Positions 34,188-45,609 of a DNA stretch of 64,000 bases are shown in pieces. The notes under the pieces were generated by a model. The model ran no database searches. It saw only the letters and a program-made list of their open reading frames with translations, and was not told the DNA's origin. Source of the DNA: Lepeophtheirus salmonis (taxonomy: Eukaryota > Arthropoda > Copepoda > Siphonostomatoida > Caligidae); the NCBI RefSeq assembly GCF_016086655.4, contig NC_052140.2, forward strand, positions 12,090,001-12,154,000, given 5' to 3'. Position 1 is the first letter of the stretch, and every line of letters begins with the position of its first letter. The position numbers were made by a program, and so were the translations under genes.

Positions 34188-34817
34188 TAAAGCCACCTCC
34201 CTTGTTGATTACTGCTTGGAGTCTTTTTGAAAATGATTGACAGGATTTACGAACTAAGGATTCAAGTAATGCGTCCAATTCCAGCTCAATGGTGTTTTTA
34301 AGAAATTTAATATTTGTATGTCGTATTGTTCTTACCTCCACTCTAGGTAACCCTAAATGAAACAATCGAGGGAATTAATATCTTGGCCTGTAGGAGGCCA
34401 AAATGTCTTATTAGACTCATAGTTTGTCTTTGGGTATGCACAAAGGCTCCATCATACTGAAAAATAAGTTGTTGCTTTTTTATTTCCGGGATTTATACCA
34501 AGGAAGTACAACGGGCTCCAAAATTCCCTTTATGTAGCTTTCTTGGTTCATCGGAACACTATTTTGAAGAAAAACTAAGGGAAGCTTTAAACCTTGAATC
34601 GAAATTCCGCCTCGTACCATCAACGTAGCTGCAAATTTAGACTCGAGACAGTAAAGCATCGAACTTTAAAAGGTACACTCTCTTGGATTAAAAAAATATA
34701 GAAGAAACAGTACTTTAAAATTTTAGGACAAAAAAGGACTGGGACGGAGTATCTATATTTTATAAACAGGTAAAATTCATTTGCTGAAATTTGACAAACT
34801 TGAATTACTTAAGAATT
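34188..34817 (-). mobile_element. Tc1/mariner transposase C-terminal fragment (first of two)
   Basis: The minus strand encodes GISIQGLKLPLVFLQ-like, FQYDGAFVHTQRQTMSLIRH (second Asp region) and, after frame breaks, LDALLESLVRKSCQSFSKRL with QAVINKGGGF, the typical transposase end. A close copy lies at 43862-44463 in the same orientation. Both begin at TAAAGCCACCTCCC. The one here has about 33 extra internal bases. Confidence 0.6.
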
Positions 34818-36094
34818 AGAGATTTTTTTTTTGGGGGAAATGACAAATTACATAATTAAGTTGTATCACAATAAAAAAATAAACTTCCAATCGCTGGTTC
34901 TATGTTGAGGGAGTTTGCTTGACCGATATTATTTTTTTTTATATCGATGGGTCATTCTTGAAAGTGTCCTCAAATATTAAACTTAAAACCCATAATATTT
35001 TTCCACCCTTTTACCCTAGATATTTCTTAGGTTTTGGGGATTCTTTTTCATCCGCTCTCTTCTGTTGATTCACCCTACATTCTGATGTTGTATGAGTAGA
35101 AAGTGGATGAAGAATTCAAGTTGTTTTTTGGCGTCTTTGATTTTGAGGTTAAAGAACCAGGTTACTGGTTGAGATGGAAATATTGAATCAACTTCAATTG
35201 GTTCCTCCCTCGTATTTTTGCTCTGTTATACCGCTGTCAAAAGGATTTTACATACAGTAAAATACATTTGAGTTATACTCTCAAGTTCGATGAGAGACTA
35301 CTTCCCAATCTTGTTTAGTTGACGTTGAGTTTGTCCAAAACTCTTCCAATGTCGTTATTCTCTCCAATGGATTCCATTTCTTAATTAAGCTTTGGACCAT
35401 ATTCTCTATAATACCTTGAGCCTTAAATACTGCAGTCAAAGCTAGAGACCTGATTATAGCCATAACTCTTCCAGCCATTTGCTTGTCGGTGCACTATCAC
35501 TTTTGAGATTTTTAATGTCAATTAATTTGGTTTTGTAGGTGGGAAGGGAATTAGCATAGTAGTTGCATTGCTAGTTGCATTAAATGCAGGGTTATTGTTG
35601 TATTCCTTTCTGGATAATTATTAATATGAGAGACAAAAAAATAGTAATAATTAGTACATTAAGAGGTTCATACAATATCTTACTCTATGATATGTTTTTG
35701 TAAATTCTACTAGAGTGATTAATAATTATAATTTATTTTTAGATCATTTATTATAATTCTTTCAAAAATTGACTTCTTTTAAAGGTTAATTTTATGTTTT
35801 TATTTGCTTATTTAAAAGTACTTACCTCAAATCCTACCCACTGCGCAACATTTGTAGCGACTTTTTTTTACAAAAGCAAATTGGCCGGAGTGAACATTTG
35901 CGAAAGGAAAATAATTAAATAATTCTTACTTAATCAATGTGGATTTGGACCTTGAAGAATAAGATGAACTACACTTTTATAAGTTTTAGAAAGAACGTTT
36001 ATTAGATCTTAGTTACACACGAGTTATTTTACTTATACATCTAATATCATATCATAAAAATCAGAGTTTCAATAATATATCAAATGTATCAATC
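34818..36094. other. Stretch without recognised genes
   Basis: A 65-codon minus frame at 35281-35478 and neighbouring minus frames are unrecognised. A 40-base piece at 34836-34873 (AAATGACAAATTACATAATT) recurs at 47051-47090. Confidence 0.4.
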
Positions 36095-36440
36095 AATATT
36101 CAATAGTATGTGTGGAATTACAAGATTATGTTGTGAAGGTGAAGTCATGTAAGTTATCAATTAATTCCAAAGTCCTGTTTTCCAAAAGTATAGATAATTG
36201 AGTTGTCAATTACAGGTGGGGAGTTCCAATATCCAGTTCGTCAATTGATGTATATTTCTATTGATGATGGATTGACGTATTTTTGTTGATGATGATGACA
36301 ACATATATTGTTGTCATCAATTACATACTTTGCTTTTATCAAATTGGAGAGTCGTTTGGAATTAAATGAATATGTCGCATGTTTGCTTACCTACACGCAC
36401 ATATGCTTATGAGACCTTCATTAAATCAACATGTGGTGTA

Positions 36441-37604
36441 TGGTCAAGGAATCTTTTTCTTTTCCCCATTTCTTCTTTTCTTGTAATCATTTGATCCTTG
36501 TTATGTATATATATATATATATATATAAGGTACATACTTTGGAATTGGCCTCACCCATCGTAACTGTAATGAAACCCGATAATACGGTACGCATTTGTAC
36601 TTATTCTACTCAGACTGTCTGACTTACCATTAATAAGAACTGTATCCGTTGCCTCGCCCAAATGAATTATTCACTGGTTTCTCTGGAGCTCGTTATTTCT
36701 CCAAACTTGACTTCACACGATGTACAAATTGGAACAAGCTTCTATAAAAAATTTTTTAATAATTAAAATAAATTTAGGGTTATTTAAATATAGCGTGTTG
36801 TCGTATGGGTTAGTCTCTGGTCCTGATATGATTAGTTCGATTATAATATATCATACAATATAAAAGGGGCATCTATTACTCACGCTGAGTCTCTCTCCTT
36901 TGGACAAATCATCTATTGGTGATGATGCAACGATGCACTGATATGCAATTCGCTTGTGTCGTCAGGCATAGACGAACATGAACTTATTCAACAGATAATT
37001 CGGGATTAAATGCTATCTTTGGTTATAGCAAAGTTTGGAACTTTGAATGATGTAGAAGATGAAGCGTTCTTGAGGAAATGGAATGCAATATCCGTTTCGA
37101 TTTACTTACTGATTTAGGTTGTTAGCCAAGTAGTCCCGCAAATATTAAAAAGTATTTTCCTCCAGGAACTCCATGTAATCTCTTTGGTGTTTTAAGAATG
37201 AAAGGCATAGCAAGGAGTAGACTATTTTGGCCGGGAATCGATGAGAACATTGGGGGGTTTGTCCATCCAAGTAAGATGTGTCATGATGCTCCACCGTCTT
37301 GACTTGTTCGCTTCTCTCTGGTACGTGAATGGGAGCATATTCCCGTGGACTACAACAAGATAAATGGGAAGGACGTACTGGTTATGGTAGATGCTGGTTT
37401 AAAGTGGATCGAAACAGCGACATGCACAATAAAAATACACACGCTACGCTGAAACAAATGTTCGCAGGGTTTACGAGGTTTGGGTTTCCTAAAAGTGTTC
37501 ATTCTGACAATGGTCCATAATTCCACGGTACATCCCATGCTCCTGGGCCCCTCATCAATTCGGCAAGGAGTATAAGAGACTAATTAATCATCTATTTATC
37601 CAGG
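36441..37604 (+). mobile_element. Ty3/gypsy pol fragment inside protease relic D
   Basis: At about 37165-37290 the plus strand encodes LFGVLRMKGIARSRLFWPGI and the C-terminal Cys pair of an HHCC integrase zinc finger. This is followed by WEHIPVDYNKINGKDVLVMV, the integrase core start with its first catalytic Asp, and, after a frameshift, FTRFGFPKSVHSDNGP with the second. The Glu region is lost. It resembles the minus-strand element at 45.6-46.4 kb but is in the opposite orientation. Upstream 36850-37100 has weak pol-like pieces. No LTRs were found. Confidence 0.65.
36506..36527. repeat. (TA)n microsatellite
   Basis: Uninterrupted TA run of 22 bases. Confidence 0.9.
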
Positions 37605-37740
37605 TATTGTCATACATAACACAAAGGATCATAACTGGATGTGGTTTAATAGTTTTGATAGAGAATTTTATCCCAAATTATACTTTGCTAAAAACGTAGA
37701 AGTTATTAAGTTCTGTTTGGGATGCTGTATATAATAATCT

Positions 37741-38167
37741 AAATTTTATAATTAATTATTATCTATTTTCTGATTGATGTTGTTGCCAAATCTTTTTTCA
37801 TTGCATTTAAGTAAGAATTTTGCTGTGGAATCTCTTAGCTTCAAGATTGATCCATTATCAAAACGTAAATTTTTTGGGAACTTTTTCTAATATGAAGGGA
37901 TAAACAAATATATGTATCCGATTACTCTCACATTGATATATATCTACAATATGATACACGACCACAATTTTGAGGGACACATGACGTCATTAGCAATTAT
38001 TCTAAAGATACGGGTTGATGTATATGAAATTTTCAAACAGTATGAGGAAATGGAAATTCTGTCGATAAATTCATATTACTTTGCAGCATTATTTTCTTGT
38101 GATATAAAATTTACTCTTACCTTAGATTTTTCATATTTCATAATGTTTTTAGTTCACATTTTTTTAA
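37741..38167. other. Non-coding stretch
   Basis: An 87-codon open plus frame at 37912-38175 is hydrophobic and AT-driven, with no family resemblance. Nothing else is seen. Confidence 0.35.
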
Positions 38168-38405
38168 TGTTTTAATGTTCCTTTAATTGGTTAGATGGAG
38201 TTGCACTGATAAAAGTAAACATTATAATATTAAAATTACTTCATTTAACCTAGGCATATTGTGTGAAGTCCATATACATTAAACTTATATTTCTTTCTCT
38301 AGAAAATGACCGAGGAGTAAACTTACGCAAATTGAGTTCAAGGGAATAAATTCTCCCAAGCGTGCTGTCCAAGAGCTACATCGATTCCATTTGTTAGTTA
38401 TAATT
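38168..38405 (-). repeat. tRNA-derived SINE
   Basis: On the minus strand: GGAATCGATGTAGCTCTTGG (A-box region), a degraded B box near TTTACTCCTCGGTCATT, then TCTAGAGAAAGAAATATAAG, a middle segment, and the 3' end AGTGCAACTCCATCTAACCA with TTAAAGGAACATTAAAA. About 235 bp and the most complete uninterrupted copy in the window. Confidence 0.65.
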
Positions 38406-39262
38406 ATTGTTTATAGTCATATTAAGTTTAGTGGCGATACTAACGAGGTGCATCAGCAGACAAGTTCTGCCGGACATAAAACAGTAGTGTTTGTTCAAAT
38501 TGCGTTTTAAAAACATTTTTTGCCTTTTAATTCTCCTCTTTTGAAGATGGAAGTATCCCATTGGTCAATTGGTCACTGGTCATTGGTCAATCACATTCTT
38601 GTTAAGGAATGCCCAGTTTCAATAAGATGACCCTTTTGCATCCCATATAATTCCCCATATTTCCACATTTTTCTTTAATTGAGCAGCTGGCAATTTCACA
38701 TGTTGAGATGACCACGATTTCTACTTTACTTATTATCTTGTCAGCTTCAAGAAACTGCTTCTATTTCAAATCAACATTAAACCAACCCCTTTACATCATC
38801 AATCATAAATTAAAAATACAAAGACTGATTACCCCCATATAATGCGTATATAACAAAATAAATTAAATATATACACATAATAACAATAATAATAGACGAT
38901 AAACTAGGTCCAATGATACTACATTACCTAACTGAAGAACCCGTACCAGTAGCATTATTTTGGGATCAAGTTTGAAATGAAATGGAAATAAATATTGTAT
39001 CGAAATTACTTAGTTTTGAACAAAGAACCATGCACAAGATATTCCTTTCCAAATCAAAGAAGAAAAACCCGTAGTTGGCATTTAAAATTGACATTTATAT
39101 GTCTAAAGTAGCTACTAATTTAATTATAATTATATATTTATAATACTTATGTACTTGAGCCACTTGATAATCTCATGCAGAGTTAATCACATCCGACGAA
39201 ATTGGTACATAACAGTTCTTCTGGTCTGCTCCATCTCTAACTCTCCACTGATTTTGTGCTTA

Positions 39263-39451
39263 TTAACAACCTTCATGGCTATTCAAAACTAAAGGATTTG
39301 TCACATTAAATTGATAGTTCCCTGACCTTATGGGGGGCTTTCTTGTCGTACATAATCCTGTGGCATTTGAAGAAATGTTGTCAGTGAGAAAACTAAGAGT
39401 CGTATTACTTTCGTACTGTTGCCCATAAATAGCCCAATTGATAGAATTATA
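39263..39451 (-). other. Possible exon: N-glycosylation-rich ORF, copy C
   Basis: Same residues as 16267-16455, with the open frame extended at its N-terminus by AT-rich codons. It is useful mainly as the partner for comparison with copy A. Confidence 0.25.
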
Positions 39452-40340
39452 TTTTTTGACAATATAAATAATTATTTTTAAATAACAATTGAGAAATATA
39501 TTATTTTTAAGAAAATAATTATTAAGAATTTGTTTTTCTTCATATAATAGAGATAAGAGATATCTAAATATATAATAAAAATTACGGGCATACAATTTTG
39601 GTCCCCTTCCCTCCGAGATAGTAATGATCCTGCCCCTTATTGTAATGTTTTATATTTTAGCTCTTAAAAATCTTTGAATTTCAGTTGCACCTTACTCTGT
39701 GCCATTATTTTTTGCAATATCCAAGGCAGAACAATTTAAAATATACGAACAAAACAAACTATAGACTATTACAGAGTACTATATAAAAACGTCATGTACT
39801 ATTTAACTAAAGCTCCTTATTTGCTTACTTAGGATGTTTCCACCCATGATGAAGATGTGTACGCCATATTATAACAAATAACTTTCCCTAAGTTTACATA
39901 AAGGTAAAATGCTTTAGATGGAAAATATAATAATTTTTTAATTAGGTAATACAACAATGAGAAGTTAAAACTAAACAACTTAAATATACTACAATTTGAA
40001 ATTTAAATACATTTTTACTTTGACAATTTTTAAAACCTAAGATCCCTCTTCATTCACGAAGAACTGAAGAAGTGGACTTTTATGTTTTCAAAGAATACTT
40101 CTAATTTGATAATCCACCTCAAGAAATGATTTTAGTCTTATTTATAACTCTGTATTCCACGAGGCACGACGAGATGAAAATCCATATGAAGAAAACTATA
40201 AGGCTTCATAATGAATAATCACTCGGAAGGGGATTATAGGATGGAAGCAATGAAGACAATATTAAGATAATGTTGCATACTTGCTTATACTCCCCCCTCC
40301 CCTAAAAAATAGGATGACATAAAAAATACAAACCCAAACT

Positions 40341-41185
40341 AAAGTCCTTATTTTTTTTTGCTATAATATACGCAGTGATATTTTTATTACTATGAATGAT
40401 GAATAAGTTATAATGGTCTCGATAAGACTAAAATTAAAAATGGAAGTATGTTTATTTCAAACGACATCTGTTTTATTCATCGTACTTTAATTTGGTGATT
40501 CTCTTAATGATGAAAAATGTATCTGAACGATATTAGTCTAGAATAATTATAGTCTCAAATATTTCTGAAACCTGACGACCCAGGGGAAACTGAGATCAGT
40601 TTTGGATTTTGCGCTCTAAGATAAATTATATTCTTGCCCGGAATTTCATCGATGGAAATTTTGAACCTCTAATTGTTTAATATGATATTTTTACTATTTT
40701 GGTCTCCCTTATACGTAAAGAGGTAACTTTATTAATGTCCAGGTTCATTGTAATGTTTTATATTTTAGCTCTTAAAAATCTTTGAATTTCAGTGGAACCT
40801 TACTCTGTGCGATTATATTTTGCAATATACAAGGCAGAAAAATTTAAAATATACGAACAAAACCAACTATAGACTATTACAGAATACTATATAAAAATGT
40901 CATTAACTATTTAACTAAAGCTCATTATTTTCTTACCTAGGATGTTTCCACCCATGATGAAGATGTGTACGCCATATTTCGTTTCCAAAAACAAATAACT
41001 TTCCCTAAGTTTGTATTAGTACATACAAATTCCCAACAGCACTTATTGACTTCTACGTTTTTGGGAAAGTATAATTCAGGATAATTTGTTTACTAAAGTT
41101 GTAAGCAATACATCCTGTTGTGATCGTTGATGCACCACTGAAGGTCTCATTAGCATATGTGCTCCAACAATTTGAAACCTTCAAA
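40341..41185 (-). repeat. Older protease-block relic (C') inserted in copy C
   Basis: This stretch interrupts the match between C and A at the point equivalent to A 15360. Positions 40747-41015 repeat 39642-39905 in the same orientation (both contain ATGTTTCCACCCATGATGAA), i.e. a second copy of the protease 3' flank. Next to it, 41040-41165 holds a protease coding fragment. C' is thus a shortened older version of the block lying inside the younger one. Confidence 0.65.
41040..41165 (-). pseudogene. Serine protease fragment in C'
   Basis: The minus strand reads YANETFSGASTITTGCIAYN and continues to LNYTFPK, corresponding to VNKTFVGESTTITGWGV...LYFAKN (residues 142-176) of the intact protein. 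The conserved Trp is changed to Cys, as in relic D, which suggests C' and D stem from a common older duplicate. No catalytic residue is included. Confidence 0.65.
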
Positions 41186-41427
41186 GTCCCCAATTTATAA
41201 TATCTGAATTTCGGAATTTTTATTGGTTTCATCCGTAAGATTTTGCAATATTCTAGGCCCATTCTAACTATTCAATTTCAAAAACTATTAATACCATATT
41301 GACATTCTACAACTGTAGAGTATCAGTAAGACTGTTCCTTTGCTCAATACTCATATTGTTACAAAAATGAATTAGAATTAGTGAGTTTATTTTATTAAAT
41401 CTTTATTATAGAAAAACGATAAATTCA

Positions 41428-42201
41428 TTATTCGATAACCATTCCAGTTATTTCTTGAATAAAGTCTAGATGTGATGATACACGTGCATATCCATTTACA
41501 CCTCCTACACATTTTCCATTTGTCACAAATTGGTTGACTCCAATTTGCATATACTTTCCATCTTCCATTTCATAGTTAAGAGGGCCACCGCTGTCACCAA
41601 AGCAGACAGCCTTTCCTTGATTTGCATCAGTACAGATAATATTTTTTGCAAAACCGCATTTAATAATTGTTATATTTTTAGCAAAATATAATCCGGGATA
41701 ATTGACATAATCTGGGTCTAAAATATTAACACCCCATCCTGTTATGGTCGTTGATTCGCCAACAAAGGTCTTATTAACATCTGCACGTGTTGGTAAGCAA
41801 ACGGGTCGGACATATTTGTTTAAATCCAAAGGACTTTCCAATTTGATTAAAGCAAAGTCTCCAGTTGATGATGTGTGAATTTTGGAACTTTTTCGGATTT
41901 GCATATTTGGCTCATCTGCAATAGATCCCCATTTGCTATGAGCCCCAACACGAACTGTAGCCACACCATCAGAACCAATACAATGCTTAGCAGTTATAAT
42001 CCAATTTTCATCCAAAACAGACCCAGTACAATAACCAAAGGTAGATACGAAAGCTAGCCATGGAAATTGATTCCTTGCTGCTTCCTGTCCTCCAATGACT
42101 CTTGAATCCACCGAAGGTTTGTTTTCCAACCCACAAATATCTGGATATTTGGGATTAGCAAAAGTAGACGCAATAATAGCCAGGAATACTAATGTCTTCA
42201 T
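41428..42201 (-). CDS. Secreted trypsin-fold (S1 family) serine protease, copy C
   Basis: Intact intronless gene of 257 residues from the ATG at 42201. Signal peptide 1-15, propeptide to Arg34, mature start VIGG, triad His73, Asp115 and Ser204, and four probable disulfides, as in copy A. Substitutions against A are Ser53, Ser89, Phe146, Asn167-Pro-Gly and Gly183; most lie on surface loops, and the pocket residues Ala198 and Val226 are unchanged. AATAAA signals follow the stop at about 41390. Head-to-head orientation against copies A and B means these genes do not share a transcript. Expected to be secreted; the substrate is unknown. Confidence 0.9.
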   Translation of the reverse strand: MKTLVFLAIIASTFANPKYPDICGLENKPSVDSRVIGGQEAARNQFPWLAFVSTFGYCTGSVLDENWIITAKHCIGSDGVATVRVGAHSKWGSIADEPNMQIRKSSKIHTSSTGDFALIKLESPLDLNKYVRPVCLPTRADVNKTFVGESTTITGWGVNILDPDYVNYPGLYFAKNITIIKCGFAKNIICTDANQGKAVCFGDSGGPLNYEMEDGKYMQIGVNQFVTNGKCVGGVNGYARVSSHLDFIQEITGMVIE

Positions 42202-42450
42202 GATCACGTAAATGGATGTGATATAAGTTTACTCTCACTTATTTTAGAATATATATATGTACAAAATTGATTACATTTGATACGTCAATTGACGAAACGG
42301 ACATTGCAACTCCCACATCTAATTGCTAAGTCAATTAAATCAACCTTTGCAAAACAGGACTTTGGAATTAATTGACAACTTTATTGACTTGACTGTCACA
42401 GCCTAATTATGTTATTCCTCACATCCTTTTGAATATTAATTGAACACAAA
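42202..42450 (-). promoter_or_regulatory. Protease promoter, copy C
   Basis: Reverse complement of the A promoter, with TATA box (AATATATATATG) at 42248-42259 and palindrome CGTCAATTGACG at 42283-42294. Confidence 0.6.
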
Positions 42451-43092
42451 CATTATGAACTTCAATAGAATTTTACTCATGGTTTTAACTCTCCATTTAA
42501 TTAAATGAAAAACTTTTGCATAGCCGCATATAAATCATATTTTCTACAGATTTTCCACTTTTAAATTGCTTGCAAAAGAGTGTAATACAGACCAATAATA
42601 TTTCTACAATTAATAATTTTTACTCGCCTGACAACAATCACAATAATAAAATAACATTAACATAATGCGTTTTTGTAACGGAGAACTCATAAATAGGGAA
42701 TGTAAGTTTTGAAAAATATCATGGACACATGGACCTATTTTTATAATAATACAAATAATTGTATTATTATATTGTTACATTTTAACTATTGTTTCCAGTA
42801 AAACATCTTATAATTATCTAGTATAGAATTTCCTTAATAATTTATTTATTCGTTTTGAGATTCTAGATCTTTGGAAGAGTAATGTTCCAATAAGGTGACA
42901 ACCAATTTGGCTGTTTAGAGAAAGATTCCCGCCTCAATATATATGGGAATTTCAATTAAATTCAGATATTTCAACATAAGTCTACAGAAGTTCAGAGGTT
43001 CGTTATATATTTTGTCAAACACATATTCCCTTACCAGCTCCGAATAACTATTTATATATAATAGCAAAATAGAAAAGGCTTTGCAGACCAAA

Positions 43093-43344
43093 ATGAAGTT
43101 CTGCGTCCCTAATACGATAAGATGAGACACATCTGCAAATCGATTCATTATTCGATTCTCTTTCAGTCTTGAAGACAAAAGTTCAACAGACTATTTTGGT
43201 AAATAAATATCTCAAGCCAAGTCATTCAACGCCGACTGAGTAAACAGAACATATTTGTCACAATCTTCATCAGATGGTTGAAAAATATATGTAGTGTCTT
43301 CTTCATCACTTGGGAGCAGCTGGGCAGTGATCTGCTTCATCCAT
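43093..43344 (-). pseudogene. Multi-copy hypothetical protein relic, copy C
   Basis: Reads from ATG 43344 through the same TGA and TAG as copies A and B to the RDAEL codons, where the match ends abruptly at about 43093. Small indels also occur in the acidic start. The downstream half has been replaced by unrelated sequence. Confidence 0.55.
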
Positions 43345-43861
43345 TTTTGAAAGTAAATATAGATAGTGATATTTCTATACTACGTGAAACTGATCGAATA
43401 GCTGAAGGGATACTTGGTTATTGCAAATACTTCTTGTTAATCTTATGGAAACCTTTTACATTGACAATGCAGAAATAGCAGATTATCTCCAAGGTATAGG
43501 CACACCAAACTGAAGCTTTTTAAATTATTTCCTTGAGACTATGCTCTGAAATGCTCAATACAGATTTTGCACACTTCGTGTGGAGATTAATACTTGTTTG
43601 CTCTCCAAGTGGTACATTGAATTATGCAAAATTTGGAGTTTTTTGGTTTTTTGTAGCCTTCTAGAAAACTTTTGAATAGTTTCCTTCACGACTCACTGAG
43701 ATAGGCTATGCTATAATGGTATATATCAAATGTTGTTCAGACCCCCCTTGACAAAATCTATTACCTATTGTTCAAAAATAAGATATTTTAGGGGAAAGCT
43801 TAATAATATTTATTTTTACTCTCTTGAAAAGTTACAAAAAATATTAAAAAAATTATTCAAT

Positions 43862-44463
43862 AAAGCCACCTCCCTTGTTGATTACTGCTTGGAGTCTTTT
43901 TGAAAATGATTGACAGGATTTACGAACTAAGGATTCAAGTAATGCGTCCAATTCCAGCTCAATGGTGGTTTTTAAGAAATTTAATATTTGTATGTCGTAT
44001 TGTTCTTACCTTCACTCTAGGTAACCCTAAATGAAACAATCGAGGGGATTAATATCTTGGCTTGTAGGAGGCCAAAATGTCTTATTAGACTCATAGTTTG
44101 TCTTTGGGTATGCACAAAGGCTCCATCATACTGAAAAATAAGTTGTTGCTTTTTTATTTCCGGGATTTATACCAAGGAAGTACAACGGGCTCCAAAATTC
44201 CCTTTATGTAGCTTTCTTGGTTCATCGGAACACTATTTTGAAGAAAAACTAAGGGAAGCTTTAAACCTTGAATCGAAATTCCGCCTCGTACCATCAACGT
44301 AGCTGCAAATTTAGACGGTACGCTCTCTTGGATTAAAAAAATATAGAAGAAACAGTACTTTAAAATTTTAGGACAAAAAAGGGCTGGGACGGAGTATCTA
44401 TATCTCATAAACAGGTAAAATTCATTTGCTGAAATTTGACAAACTTGAATTACTTAAGAATTT
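43862..44463 (-). mobile_element. Tc1/mariner transposase C-terminal fragment (second of two)
   Basis: Close copy of 34188-34817. The minus frame at 44154-44408 is the clearest: TLMVRGGISIQGLKLPLVFL followed by NQESYIKGILEPVVLPW, the strand and helix preceding the second catalytic Asp. The Asp region follows in another frame. It lies about 450 bases outside copy C. Confidence 0.65.
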
Positions 44464-44820
44464 GAGCCCGGGCGCCAAAAATCATTCAAATCTGAGAGGT
44501 CAAGTTCCACTTAATTAAAAATAACTTAAAGTGTAGTGACGTCATCAAGGAATGGACGAAATAAGTTTTAGGACTAAGCTGGACTGGACCGAGACTGAAC
44601 TGGACTAAATAGTGGACTGAAACAACACTAGTAACAGCAAATGAATTATTGAAATCTGTAGACATATATATATATGTACAAACGTGCATTAAAATAAATA
44701 GGTGCAAAAGAATAGTCAAAGTAATCGAATAAAAAAAAATTCATAATACACGCAGAAATAAAATAAAGACTTGTCAAAAATACTGAATGGTAGAGTTTGT
44801 TCATAATAGGACTATCCGTT

Positions 44821-45231
44821 TTAAAACATGTAGGTAAGTTTCACAACGGATAAAGTCCGCATAGTCCAAGGAAGCGCGTTTCGCCTACCAAATATGATGA
44901 CCCTCTTAATAGCTGAGTTAATAATCTTCTCCAATTTTCCAGAGTAGAATGTTAAGAAATCATCTTTCTTCAAGTGATAAAAAACAAAATGCTTCCTAAT
45001 TGTTTGCCAAATGTATATTGGAAAGTACGTCTTGCATTCAAAGAGAAAATGATTGGTATTCTCGTCCTTGGTTCGATAAAGGCCAGCGTTTCTCTCCATA
45101 AAAAAAAAATTCACCTTTACTTCCAAAGTACCGGAAAGTACTATATTATTTCGCCATTTCTCTGATAGAGATAGTAAGGAACTACCCCGAACGCCCAAGC
45201 TGGGTGTTCGAAAATCACGTATAATGTACAT
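44821..45231 (-). mobile_element. Possible non-LTR retrotransposon C-terminal fragment
   Basis: A 136-codon open frame contains GLYRTKDENTNHFLFECKTY then FPIYIWQTIRKHF, like the His/Cys-containing segment (C..C..EDxxHLFFxC...W) after the reverse transcriptase of many LINE polyproteins. The first Cys pair is lost. It stands alone with no RT domain nearby. Confidence 0.4.
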
Positions 45232-45609
45232 GCCATGTTGTCAACACAAATTTTCAATTATAAACTATGTATAACATGCAATATTTTCAGGAATGATTTC
45301 AACAATTGTGTACTATTTTTATAATACTAATGTATTTACGTACATCGCACATACATTATTATCAAATCAATTATTAATTCCTTACTCTTGATGATTGTAG
45401 GACCTACTAACTGAATGAAAGAGGAAAAGGGCAGGAAGGGTCTACTTATAATTATTACTATGTATAATGTCGAACAAACATATGTATGTATGTTTGGCAG
45501 TACATACTTATGGATCCAAATTACAAATATGTATGTAATGTATATGTTTATTGATACTTTTTATACATAGAGTTGAGTAGTCTGTAATGAAAAAACTGCC
45601 TTTAAAAAT

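Larger units (their letters stand above)
36095..37740 (+). pseudogene. Serine protease relic D, interrupted
   Basis: The promoter survives at 36095-36260 (ATTCCAAAGTCCTGTTTT, TTCGTCAATTGATG). The first part of the coding region, including the signal peptide and catalytic His, is gone. Coding matches resume at 36333-36435: the frame around the catalytic Asp (TTTGCTTTTATCAAATTGGA), then CLPT and ETF. They stop at an insertion with gypsy sequence and resume at about 37605-37710 (ITGCGLIVL-like, then LYFAKNVEVIK). The catalytic Ser region is absent. Divergence is much greater than among A-C, so this is an older duplicate. Confidence 0.65.
38699..43413 (-). repeat. Duplicated segment, copy C (inverted)
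   Basis: Reverse complement of 12886-17041 of copy A. Two internal stretches do not match: 42483-43092, replacing the end of the hypothetical-protein relic and the segment before the promoter, and 40341-41185, an insertion that itself contains an older duplicate. Its protease is the version from which copy B's broken gene differs only by indels. Confidence 0.9.
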
